Below the pieces are notes generated by a model. The model was not told the DNA's origin and did not search any database. It saw only the letters and a list, made by a program, of their open reading frames with translations. Below are positions 20,741 to 28,754 of a stretch of DNA of 64,000 bases, piece by piece. The DNA comes from Deltaproteobacteria bacterium. Its GTDB lineage: Bacteria > Desulfobacterota > Syntrophobacteria > Syntrophobacterales > Syntrophobacteraceae. The stretch lies in NCBI GenBank assembly GCA_021780695.1, contig JAJXYD010000044.1:62001-126000 (forward strand). The letters are read 5' to 3'. A program made the translations under genes and the position numbers. The first letter of the stretch is position 1, and each line of letters begins with the position of its first letter.

Positions 20741-21346
20741 ATGTTTAAAATTCGCCGCGCTCTGCTGAGCGTGACAGATAAAAGCGGGCTGGTTGACTTC
20801 GGCAAGGCTCTGCGTGGGTTTGGCGTGACGTTGCTTTCAACCGGGGGGACTGCCAGAACGCTTCGTGAGGCCGGAGGCCTCGAAATTACCGAAGTCTCCG
20901 ATTATACCGGGTTTCCGGAAATGCTTGACGGCAGGGTCAAAACCCTTCACCCTAAAATTCACGGTGGAATTCTTGGCATAAGGGATAACGACGCTCACGC
21001 TTCGACCATGGCAAAACATGGAATCGAACCGATCGACATGGTCGTGGTTAACCTCTATCAGTTTGCCAAAACAGTGGCTCGCCCCGGTTGTACCCTGGAG
21101 GATGCCATTGAAAATATCGATATCGGAGGTCCCACGCTCATTCGGGCGGCTGCGAAAAATAACCGCTATGTCGCCGTGGTTACCGATCCTTCCGATTATC
21201 CCCAAATCGTAAGAGAAATGGAAACGCTTCAGGGCGCGGTATCCAGGAAGACCAGTTTGCGCCTTGCCTGCAAAGCCTTTTGCTCGACTAGCGGCTATGA
21301 TGCCAATATCTGCGAATATCTTACGGCCACTATCGGTAAAGACTAA
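20741..21346 (+). CDS. purH: IMP cyclohydrolase (PurH N-terminal domain only)
   Basis: The 201-residue product is the MGS-like IMP cyclohydrolase half of PurH, which closes FAICAR to IMP. It starts with [12 protein letters not shown] and has TGGTARTL, the [14 protein letters not shown] core and the [17 protein letters not shown] signature. A usual PurH has about 520 residues with a C-terminal AICAR formyltransferase domain, which is absent here and does not follow in any frame. The ATG at 20741 has AAGGAGGGG upstream; an earlier in-frame ATG at 20660 lacks a site. A split PurH is known from sulfate-reducing deltaproteobacteria, from memory. Followed by purD after 30 bp. Confidence 0.93.
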   Translation: MFKIRRALLSVTDKSGLVDFGKALRGFGVTLLSTGGTARTLREAGGLEITEVSDYTGFPEMLDGRVKTLHPKIHGGILGIRDNDAHASTMAKHGIEPIDMVVVNLYQFAKTVARPGCTLEDAIENIDIGGPTLIRAAAKNNRYVAVVTDPSDYPQIVREMETLQGAVSRKTSLRLACKAFCSTSGYDANICEYLTATIGKD

Positions 21347-21376
21347 GTTAACGGAAAGGACTCGGCAGGCAAACAG

Positions 21377-22672
21377 ATGAAAGTTTTAGTCGTTGGCTCG
21401 GGTGGCAGAGACCACGCCATAGCCTGGAAATTCAGCACAAGCCCGCGGGTTAGCCGCGTCTACGTTGCCCACGGAAATGCCGGTATAGCCGGGACCGCCC
21501 AGTGTGTAAACATCAAGACCATTGAGGAGATGGCCGATTTTGCGCAAAAAGAGCGAATAGATCTTACCTTTGTCGGCCCTGAAAAGCCTCTTTCCGCCGG
21601 TATAACCGATCTTTTCCAGTCTCGCGGCCTTGCGATTATAGGCCCCGACAGCAAGGCGAGCAGGCTCGAATCCAGTAAGTGCGACGCCAAGACTATGATG
21701 CGGGAGCTCTCCATCCCTGTTCCCGAATTCGAAAATTTTAGCGATCCGCAAAAGGCCCGCGATTACGTTAGAAACGTCGGATATCCTGTTGTGGTGAAGG
21801 CTGACGGCCTTGCGGCCGGAAAAGGCTCCCTGGTCTGCGATACGGTTGAACAGGCCGAGGAAGCTATCCGCCAGATCATGGAAGACAGAGCATTTGGCGA
21901 TGCGGGACAAAGGGTGGACATAGAAAAGCGGCTCTATGGCCGCGAACTTTCCTTTTTCTGCTTTACCGACGGCTATACGCTGGTTCCCATGGTTGCGGCC
22001 CAGGACTACAAACGCGCCCGGGAAAACGACGAGGGTAAAAATACAGGTGGTATGGGTTCCTATTCGCCTCATCCCTGGCTGGACGATGCTCTTATTAAAA
22101 CCATCATGTCCAGGGTCGCTGAACCGCTCATTGCCGGCCTTCGGGAAAAGTACTCCATCGTCTATCGCGGGATTTTGTACTTGGGGCTTATGCTGGTCGA
22201 AAGTCAAAACGAAGTGGTCCCCTACGTTTTGGAAATAAATATTCGCCTGGGAGACCCCGAGGCTCAGGTTATACTCCCGCGGCTTCGAACCGATCTGGTG
22301 GATATATGTGAAGCTATTGTCGCCGGAGACCTTAAAAAGATTAAACCGGAGTGGGACCCCGACTACCGGCTCTGCCTCATTGCCACAAGCGGCATGACGA
22401 AGGGCAAAAAAGGCTGGTATAAGGGCTATCCGGACCGCTACAAAATCGGCTTGCCCATTGAAGGTGTTGATCGTATCGATCCGGACTGCCTCGTATTCCA
22501 TTCCGGCACGGAAATCGACTCTTCGGGACGGCTTGTTACAACCGGTGGAAGAGTGCTTTGCATAGTGAGTGCGGCAAGCACCCTCGAGGGGGCAAGGCAA
22601 AAGGCTCTTGCGGAAATGGAAAAAGTCGCTTTCGAAGGCATTTACTACAGGAAGGATATCGGCCTGCAATAG
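21377..22672 (+). CDS. purD: Phosphoribosylamine-glycine ligase (GAR synthetase)
   Basis: PurD makes glycinamide ribonucleotide from phosphoribosylamine, glycine and ATP. The 431-residue ATP-grasp enzyme starts MKVLVVGSGGRDHAIAW and shows PVVVKADGLAAGKG, GGMGSYSP and the metal-binding EINIRLGDPEAQ (the usual form is E-N-R-GDPE; here an extra I-R-L context). Length is normal. It sits between the purH domain and purQ in a purine cluster. Confidence 0.97.
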   Translation: MKVLVVGSGGRDHAIAWKFSTSPRVSRVYVAHGNAGIAGTAQCVNIKTIEEMADFAQKERIDLTFVGPEKPLSAGITDLFQSRGLAIIGPDSKASRLESSKCDAKTMMRELSIPVPEFENFSDPQKARDYVRNVGYPVVVKADGLAAGKGSLVCDTVEQAEEAIRQIMEDRAFGDAGQRVDIEKRLYGRELSFFCFTDGYTLVPMVAAQDYKRARENDEGKNTGGMGSYSPHPWLDDALIKTIMSRVAEPLIAGLREKYSIVYRGILYLGLMLVESQNEVVPYVLEINIRLGDPEAQVILPRLRTDLVDICEAIVAGDLKKIKPEWDPDYRLCLIATSGMTKGKKGWYKGYPDRYKIGLPIEGVDRIDPDCLVFHSGTEIDSSGRLVTTGGRVLCIVSAASTLEGARQKALAEMEKVAFEGIYYRKDIGLQ

Positions 22673-22699
22673 CAGGCTCCGGGGGAGTTGGCGTTGACA

Positions 22700-23503
22700 A
22701 TGGTAAAAGCGCTCGTTATGACGGGGTTCGGCCTGAATTGCGATCTTGAAACCTCCTATGCCCTGCGGGTCGCGGGGGCGCAGGTCGAAAGAGTGCATCT
22801 AAACAGCCTGATCGAGGGTCGAAAAAGTCTTGATGCCTTCAGGATCTTTGTTATAGGCGGCGGGTTTTCCTGGGGCGACGATCACGGGGCGGGCGTTATA
22901 ATGGCGATGCGTCTAAAACATCGCCTCCAGGACCGGATTGGGGCCTTCGTGGCCCAAGGCGGCGTTGTCATAGGCATTTGCAACGGCTTCCAGGTGCTGG
23001 TCAACCTGGGGCTTTTGCCCGGGTTTGAACCTGGTGTGATGAAAAGAGAAGTTGCCCTCATCGCAAACGACTGCGGCGGTTTTCGCGACCAGTGGGTTAA
23101 CCTTTCGGTAAACACTGCCTCCCACTGCGTTCTCTCCTCCGGTTTGGACCGCTTTGAATTGCCCGTTCGGCACGGCGAGGGGAAGTTTTTCGCCGAACCG
23201 GCCGTTATTGAAAACCTCAAGGCGAGGGGACAGATATTTTTGCGTTATGCAAACCCTCAGTCCACTCCTGCTTTGGGCGAGTTTCCCCATAACCCCAACG
23301 GATCGGTTGAAGATATCGCCGGGATTTGCGATGCAACCGGAAGGGTGGCCGGCCTCATGCCTCATCCCGAGGCTTTTAACCATTTCACCAATCATCCCGA
23401 TTGGACTTATCTCAGGGAAAAATACAGCCGCGAGCAAAAGCCGATTCCTGAAGAAGGCGATGGGATCAAGCTCTTTAGAAATGCTGTGAATTACTTTAAC
23501 TAA
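22700..23503 (+). CDS. purQ: Phosphoribosylformylglycinamidine synthase, glutaminase subunit
   Basis: PurQ hydrolyses glutamine and channels ammonia to PurL for the FGAM step. The 267-residue protein has the class I amidotransferase nucleophile in GICNGFQVL and the histidine-glutamate pair in LMPHPEAF. It is longer than the 225-residue Bacillus type, in line with the ~265-residue form in some deltaproteobacteria and archaea. The start is uncertain: ATG 22700 gives MVKALVMTG as in homologues, while TTG at 22694 is better spaced from GGGGGAG at 22681-22687. No purL or purS lies in the window. Confidence 0.92.
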   Translation: MVKALVMTGFGLNCDLETSYALRVAGAQVERVHLNSLIEGRKSLDAFRIFVIGGGFSWGDDHGAGVIMAMRLKHRLQDRIGAFVAQGGVVIGICNGFQVLVNLGLLPGFEPGVMKREVALIANDCGGFRDQWVNLSVNTASHCVLSSGLDRFELPVRHGEGKFFAEPAVIENLKARGQIFLRYANPQSTPALGEFPHNPNGSVEDIAGICDATGRVAGLMPHPEAFNHFTNHPDWTYLREKYSREQKPIPEEGDGIKLFRNAVNYFN

Positions 23504-23518
23504 AGAATTGAGTACATT

Positions 23519-24334
23519 ATGGACTCGAGTCCATGCGCTCGAAAACTTCGCCTCGCCGTACTGATTTCCGGGGGCGGAACAAACCTGCAGGCGATGATAG
23601 ACCGGTGCCTGGCCGGCAGCCTCAATGCCACGATCGAGGTGGTGGTTAGCGATAAATCCGGGGCCTTCGGTCTAAAAAGGGCAGAGCGCGCCGAGATACC
23701 CGCTTTCCACATCGACTATAAAAGTTGTGCCCAATCGGCCCTCAAAAAGGCCGAAAACCTTGTCGATCTGGCCGAGCTTGACCGCAGACAAAAAATCCTG
23801 AAAATAAGTGATCCAAACCGTCGTCTCGCAAGGCTTGCCGGGTTGGTGGTCGCCGAAAGCGAAATTATTCGCGCAATCGATTCCTTTGAGCCCGATTATG
23901 TGTGCCTTGCGGGTTTCATGCGCCTTTTAACGCCCTATTTCATTTCTCATTTTAACGCCCGAGGCCCCGGAATCATAAATATTCATCCCGCGCTCCTGCC
24001 CTCTTTTCCCGGAAGCCATGGCTATGAAGATACCTTTAACTATGGGTGCAAATGGGGCGGAGTTAGCGTCCATTTTGTCGACCGGGGCGAAGATACCGGA
24101 CCCCTGATCGCTCAGGCCGTCTATCCCCTCTGGCCGGGTGAGGACATCGAAAAAATCCGAAGCCGCGGTCTTGCCCTGGAATATGAAGTATACTCCCAGG
24201 TCATAAACTGGCTTGCCGCCGGGCAAGTTCTCATAAAAGAGGGCACAGACGGGGCTCCGCGTATAGAAATAGCCGATCCCGACTACGCCTCTATCCTCTC
24301 CGCCTGGGTGCAAAAGGCCCTGTCTTTCAGTTAA
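23519..24334 (+). CDS. purN: Phosphoribosylglycinamide formyltransferase-like protein, enlarged
   Basis: The protein has the PurN fold signature: LISGGGTNLQAMID near the N-terminus, the DYVCLAGFMRLL strand, the catalytic NIHPALLPSFPG segment, and DTGPLIAQ with the conserved aspartate. Normal PurN has about 190-220 residues; this has 271, with an extra helical, charged block of about 40 residues (roughly 78-118, including AELDRRQK and DPNRRLARLAG) between the phosphate-binding part and the AGFMR strand. The substrate loop GSHGYEDTFNYGCKWGGVSVHF also differs from the standard form. Position after purH-purD-purQ supports GAR transformylation. Ribosome site is weak. Confidence 0.85.
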   Translation: MDSSPCARKLRLAVLISGGGTNLQAMIDRCLAGSLNATIEVVVSDKSGAFGLKRAERAEIPAFHIDYKSCAQSALKKAENLVDLAELDRRQKILKISDPNRRLARLAGLVVAESEIIRAIDSFEPDYVCLAGFMRLLTPYFISHFNARGPGIINIHPALLPSFPGSHGYEDTFNYGCKWGGVSVHFVDRGEDTGPLIAQAVYPLWPGEDIEKIRSRGLALEYEVYSQVINWLAAGQVLIKEGTDGAPRIEIADPDYASILSAWVQKALSFS

Positions 24335-24498
24335 GGCCTTTGGTAAACAGCTTTTCCCTCAAATCCGCCCCTCGCCAATCAAATTATAAGTGTCTTGCAG
24401 ATGCATATTGAGGCATGTAATGAACTCCCATAGTGACAATGCGTCCAAAACCATTATTTTAATAAGCCACATATCCCGAAAGGCAAGGGCTGCAAATA

Positions 24499-25155
24499 AT
24501 GGTAAAAGAAGGCGAAATTTCCCTTATTTTTCTAATGGCGCTATCTTCCAACCTTGACAACGTAGGCGTGGGTATGGCCTATGGAGCCCGAAGGATTTCC
24601 ATCCCTCTTGCCTCCAACCTCCTGATTGCCGCTATAACAACTATCGGAACGTTTCTTTCGGTTGCCTTCGGCAAAGGGATGTCGGTTTTTTTAAAACCCC
24701 AGACCGCGAATTTCCTGGGTTCGGCTATATTGATATGCGCCGGCGTCTGGGTTGTGTTCTATGACTCCATGACCGCGGCGCATCGCACTAAGCCCTCAGT
24801 GGAAAAGGCGGCTGTGGGTGCGGCTGTTCCCCGGTCTTTTTTTAAAAGAGTCCTGACGGTTCTCGACAATCCCTGCAGCGCCGATATCGATTTATCCAGT
24901 CACATAGATCTTAGGGAAGGCGCGGTGCTGGGGCTTGCCCTGACTTTGAACAATCTCGCCAACGGGGTAGGGGCGGGTATGATCGGGTTAAATACCGCGT
25001 GGCTTTGCGTTTTCGTCTTTTTCTTAAGCCTTGCCACCATACTGGCCGGAATAATGACAGGGGCAAGATATGGAAGCCGGGTGTTTGGCAGGTTCTCAGG
25101 GATTGCCGCGGGTGTGATCCTCATTCTCATCGGCCTGTGGGATCTCCTGGTGTAG
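24499..25155 (+). CDS. MntP/YtaF-family membrane protein, putative manganese efflux
   Basis: The 218-residue protein has six hydrophobic segments in two repeated halves. The repeat signature with an acidic-asparagine pair occurs as SNLDNVGVGMAYG in the first half and LTLNNLANGVGAGMIG in the second, which is the MntP (DUF204)/YtaF pattern. MntP proteins export Mn2+; the YtaF branch is less well defined and this protein looks closer to it because of the DNPCSADIDLSSHIDLREG linker. It stands alone after the purine cluster. I looked for a yybP-ykoY manganese riboswitch in the 164-bp gap before it and saw none. Confidence 0.75.
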   Translation: MVKEGEISLIFLMALSSNLDNVGVGMAYGARRISIPLASNLLIAAITTIGTFLSVAFGKGMSVFLKPQTANFLGSAILICAGVWVVFYDSMTAAHRTKPSVEKAAVGAAVPRSFFKRVLTVLDNPCSADIDLSSHIDLREGAVLGLALTLNNLANGVGAGMIGLNTAWLCVFVFFLSLATILAGIMTGARYGSRVFGRFSGIAAGVILILIGLWDLLV

Positions 25156-25236
25156 AAAAATCAAGCGGGCTGCCTGGTCGTGAGGTATACCGCGTTTTTC
25201 CCCCCGAAATAGATCGCGCTTCTCGGGAAATGCCCG

Positions 25237-25279
25237 GTAGGAGCGGCTTCCAGCCACGCCTAAATGGTCGCGGCTGGAA
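25237..25279. repeat. REP-like extragenic hairpin
   Basis: GGTAGGAGCGGCTTCCAGCC followed by an inverted copy (TTCCAGCCACGCC, loop TAAAT, GGTCGCGGCTGGAA; one mismatch and one bulge). The GTAGGAGCGGCTTCCAGCC type of extragenic palindrome is widely dispersed in proteobacterial genomes. It lies between the convergent MntP-like and DksA-like genes, where it may also help end transcription. Confidence 0.6.
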
Positions 25280-25431
25280 TTGTGTGAAAATCAAACGAAT
25301 AGCTTAACCCGACAAAATCACCTCTCCCTCTTGGGGTACGACGCATCCGAGCAGGGACGAAGCAAACCCTATGAAAATAACCCATACTCACCGCAGAATC
25401 GCGTTTTAAAACACGGCTTCCTAGGGCCTTC

Positions 25432-25818
25432 TCACGCAACGGCGCTGTGCCTGGGGCCGTGGAATCTTCGCCGCACCGCCTCCATCGTTTCCTGGCAGCG
25501 TATGCAAAGCATGGCGGTTGGACGTGCCCGTAACCGCTCCAGTCCAATGGTGTCGGAACAAAGAGCGCAGGTTCCAAACTCCCCTTCGTCTATGCGTTGT
25601 ATGGCCGATCGTATTTCATTTGCCAACTGTTGATTGCGGTAATGAAAGGTATGGACAAGGGCCTGGTCGCAATGATGTGATGCCATATCGGCTTCATCCA
25701 TCGGCTCCTTTGCGCTGTGATCGGCAACCCTTGCGTAGGGAGTGTTTTTGCTGTTGGCAAGTCCTCTCATTGTACTCTCCAATTGTTTCCGGAAATCTTT
25801 CAAAATGAGTTCGTCCAT
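25432..25818 (-). CDS. DksA/TraR family zinc-finger protein
   Basis: The 128-residue protein has the DksA/TraR layout: an acidic helical hairpin (with DEADMASHH, about 42-50) and a C-terminal four-cysteine zinc finger, C-ALC-S-DTIGLERLRARP ... C-IRC. These proteins insert a coiled coil into the RNA polymerase secondary channel and modulate initiation. The ATG at 25818 has GGAAAGGACAGG upstream and gives a typical start; a frame from 25857 adds 13 unlikely residues. It is isolated between convergent and divergent neighbours. Confidence 0.85.
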   Translation of the reverse strand: MDELILKDFRKQLESTMRGLANSKNTPYARVADHSAKEPMDEADMASHHCDQALVHTFHYRNQQLANEIRSAIQRIDEGEFGTCALCSDTIGLERLRARPTAMLCIRCQETMEAVRRRFHGPRHSAVA

Positions 25819-26279
25819 ACCTGTCCTTTCCTGATTCGAAAGATTTTTTCGTTGCAATTTTTACTTAGGAGCATGCCTTGGTCTTGTTACATCCTTATGT
25901 CGGTGTGATGGCAATTCCATTGATTTATCCGGTTGGAAACCAAAGGCGGGTATGATGGCATAAGATGCCTCCGGGCGTTTTTAGGAGCGCGATCGAGCAA
26001 GCCGCTGCGGCGCTGTGGGCCGCGGAAACAAAAATTTTTCCTCTCCGCAAAGTCGATTTTTCTCTTTAAGAAAATTTAATTATAATGAATTATCAAAAAA
26101 GTCGCCCAATCCGGGGTTGCAGCTAAAAGACAAAGACCGCTCCGCCGTGTTAAGACTCCTTGCCGGCTTGGTCGCGCCGGGCGGACGGATGCAATCATTT
26201 AAGAACTCCTGGCGGGACGTTTGGAACCTAAACCGTTTGACCCGGTCGAAGCAAACCGCAAGGCAATCAGGATATTGGA
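25819..26279. other. Intergenic region upstream of the DksA-like gene and the sigma-54 activator
   Basis: About 460 bp between two divergent genes, expected to hold both promoters. A sub-stretch at 26203-26289 has an open frame on the plus strand with protein-like residues (ELLAGRLEPKPFDPVEANRK, then a few more to a stop), but an in-frame TAA directly precedes it. It may be the remnant of a gene tail. Nothing else recognised. Confidence 0.35.
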
Positions 26280-28037
26280 ATGGCTCTAAGGAATCGGTTT
26301 CGCGGCGATATTGCCCTTCTTCAGACTATTCTCGACTCTTTGACCGTGGGAATCGTCTCAATTGACCTGGAGGGTATGATTACCCTTTTCAATGAGGCAG
26401 CCGCCCGGTTCATGGGCGTCTCCAGGCAGGAGGCCCTTGGCAGGCCCCTTATTACCATACTTCCCAACGCCGGCCTGGTGGATGTGCTCCAAACCGGCCG
26501 GCCTCAAATTGGCCGTCCCCAGATGATGGGCCAGCGCTCGGTCGTATCCAACCGCTTCCCGATCATACACAGGGGAGAGCTGGTCGGAGCGGTATCCCTT
26601 TTTCTCGATGTCACGGAGATGGAGAAGATCTCGCGGGAACTCGATTCGACCAGGACCATCGTGCGCACCCTGGAAGAAATCCTTGCCGGGGCCGGAGAAT
26701 GGATGGTGGTCGTAGACACTAACGGCGTCATTACCATGATGAGCGAGGGTTACGCAAAGTTTAACGGCACAGACGTCTCCCAGGCCGTCGGGATGCATGT
26801 CACGGAAGTTATACAGAATACCCGCATGCATATCGTGGCCGCAAGCGGCGTGGCCGAAATGGGTGAAAAGCAGACAATAAAGGGCCGGGAGCTGATTGTG
26901 AACAGAATTCCGCTCATGGATTCGGGGCGGGCGGTGGGTGCCTATGGCCGCGTGGTTTTTAAGGATGTCGGGCAGCTCTATGAAATCGTAACCAAGCTGG
27001 AAATGCTCGAATCGAAAGTGAAATATTATGAAAAAGAGCTGACGCAGCTGCGGGGCGCCCGTTACACGATAGTAAGCATCGTCGGGTCGGGACCGGCCAT
27101 AAGCGCGGCAAAGCTCGAAGCCTTGAGGGCGAGCCGCACGGATTCGACGGTGCTCGTCTTCGGAGAAACCGGAACGGGCAAGGAACTCTTTGCCCACGCT
27201 ATCCACGCAGCCTCACAGAGGCGCAGCGGTCCCTTTATAAAGCTTAACTGCGCGGCCGTTCCGGCCGAACTCCTCGAATCCGAGCTCTTCGGCTACGAAG
27301 AGGGCGCCTTCACAGGCGCAAGGAGAGGCGGTAAGCCGGGAAAGTTTGAAATGGCCCAGGGCGGGACCCTCTTTCTTGATGAGATAGGCGATATGCCCCC
27401 CGCCATGCAGGTAAAACTGCTGCGGGTCCTCCAGGAACGAGAGGTCGAACGCGTGGGCGCCTCCTTTCCCCGCCGAGTCGATATTCGCATCATCGCCGCG
27501 GCAGGCAAGGCGCTTGAGGAACTCGTCAATGCGGGAAGCTTCAGAGCCGATCTCTACTACCGCATAAACGTCATTCCCATTCGAATACCCCCCTTGAGGG
27601 AAAGACGCGAAGATATAGAAGCCATAGCCGATAGCTTTCTCACCCGGCTCTCAAACGACACGGGCGAACCCAAAAGGACGGTTTCCCCCGGACTTCTGGA
27701 AATGCTTAAGTCCCATAGTTGGCCCGGAAACGTTCGAGAATTGCAAAACGTGCTCGAACGGGTCGCGGCCATGAGCTGGGGAGAAACTCTTTTGCCCGAA
27801 TACGCTCCGGAATACCTGCTGCGCTCGGTCTCCAGTCTGCCGGCCTCCGTTGGTCTAAACACCCTTGCCGCCGCCAGGGCCGAGGCGGAAAGAAAAACCA
27901 TCCTGGTCGCCCTTGCTGCCGCCGGAGGCAACAAAACCAAGGCCGCCTCGATTTTGCAAATTCACCGGGTAAAGCTCTATGAGAAAATGAAGCGCCACGG
28001 GATCTGCTATGGGAGCAAACCGCATGTACCACAATAG
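26280..28037 (+). CDS. Sigma-54-dependent Fis-family activator with two PAS domains
   Basis: A 585-residue NtrC-type enhancer-binding protein. Two PAS-like domains occupy about 10-112 and 125-232, then a short coiled coil (235-258), an AAA+ domain and a Fis-type helix-turn-helix. Key motifs: Walker A GETGTGKE 295-302, the sigma-54 contact GAFTGA 342-347, Walker B FLDEIGD 365-371, arginine finger region FRADLYYR 421-428, and HTH around NKTKAASILQIHRVKLYEKM (551-570). There is no phosphoacceptor receiver domain, so it probably senses a ligand through PAS, as RocR-type regulators do. The likely target is the transporter gene at 28755, an inference from order only. The ATG follows AGGATATTGGA. 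Confidence 0.93.
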   Translation: MALRNRFRGDIALLQTILDSLTVGIVSIDLEGMITLFNEAAARFMGVSRQEALGRPLITILPNAGLVDVLQTGRPQIGRPQMMGQRSVVSNRFPIIHRGELVGAVSLFLDVTEMEKISRELDSTRTIVRTLEEILAGAGEWMVVVDTNGVITMMSEGYAKFNGTDVSQAVGMHVTEVIQNTRMHIVAASGVAEMGEKQTIKGRELIVNRIPLMDSGRAVGAYGRVVFKDVGQLYEIVTKLEMLESKVKYYEKELTQLRGARYTIVSIVGSGPAISAAKLEALRASRTDSTVLVFGETGTGKELFAHAIHAASQRRSGPFIKLNCAAVPAELLESELFGYEEGAFTGARRGGKPGKFEMAQGGTLFLDEIGDMPPAMQVKLLRVLQEREVERVGASFPRRVDIRIIAAAGKALEELVNAGSFRADLYYRINVIPIRIPPLRERREDIEAIADSFLTRLSNDTGEPKRTVSPGLLEMLKSHSWPGNVRELQNVLERVAAMSWGETLLPEYAPEYLLRSVSSLPASVGLNTLAAARAEAERKTILVALAAAGGNKTKAASILQIHRVKLYEKMKRHGICYGSKPHVPQ

Positions 28038-28754
28038 TTATATATACCAAAAAAGATACATGCAGATCCCCCTCCCTTTGCCCTCCCAATCCGCTCGATC
28101 CCCCGGCTGTCCACTAATTTCGGCCTGTAGCTTTTTGGATACATTTTTCTGCGCCTCTTTTTCACTAACCGCCTGAACCCTTTTGGGGAGCCACTCTAAG
28201 CAATTGGCGTCGGAATTGCTTAGAGCTCTCCCTTAAGACCTCTCCGTCTGAGTCGTTCGCTAAGCCCTTTTCCCGGTTGGTCAAACCTTCCGCTGCGTCT
28301 GAACATTTTCCGGAGGGGCGAACGCGCTCGATATCAGAAGTTTTCTGGAAGTCGCTGCAAGGGGGGGCGGATAATGGGGCGCTCCAAGAGCTAAACCATG
28401 TATCCGCCAACCTCGCCCCATTATAAATTTTAGGTTGCGGAGATACTGCTCAAGGTGCTATCGTGCAATATTTCACATGAAAGGGGGTCTGCTTACTTCC
28501 TGTCTCGGTGGTTGCCTTTGCCGACCGGAACTGCGTAGAGATGCCGGGAAGGCGCCCTGTAAATAAAAAGAGGCCATATATTGCGGGCATGATTCTTAAT
28601 CATTTGTTTTTTTATATCCATTTGTTATCTGAAGTTAAAGCCTCTTCTCCGGTGCAGCCGCCGTTTGCTCCAGGTTTTATTTATTAAGGACGCTCGAGGA
28701 ACATTGCGGGGCGAACTCTTTATTTTTTAACCATACTATCAAAAGGGGATCTCA
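28038..28754. other. Long intergenic region between activator and transporter
   Basis: About 720 bp without a convincing gene; one 81-codon frame on the minus strand lacks a ribosome site and any family features. It contains the perfect hairpin at 28194-28225 and, near 28570-28585, a GG...GC pair one base too close for a standard -24/-12 promoter. Given an activator upstream and a transporter downstream, regulatory sites are expected here. Confidence 0.4.
28194..28225. repeat. Perfect 12-bp inverted repeat with flanking complementary arms
   Basis: CTCTAAGCAATT (28194-28205), an 8-base loop, and its exact reverse complement (28214-28225). GGGAG just outside on the left and CTCCC on the right extend the stem past a small internal loop. 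There is no T-run, so it is not a standard intrinsic terminator; it could end the regulator transcript with Rho, or be a regulatory structure. Confidence 0.6.

Noticed and set aside
24335..24498. yybP-ykoY (Mn2+) riboswitch before the MntP-like gene
   Set aside because: I looked for the conserved loop sequences and saw none; only a short CGAAAGG...GGGCTGCAAA resemblance to unrelated riboswitch parts, which is too little.
28165..28410. 81-codon minus-strand frame in the activator-transporter gap
   Set aside because: It runs through the perfect hairpin at 28194-28225 and shows no protein-like pattern.
28560..28600. -24/-12 (sigma-54) promoter ahead of the MHS transporter
   Set aside because: A GG and a GC lie 9 bases apart instead of the required 10 and flanking bases do not match the consensus.
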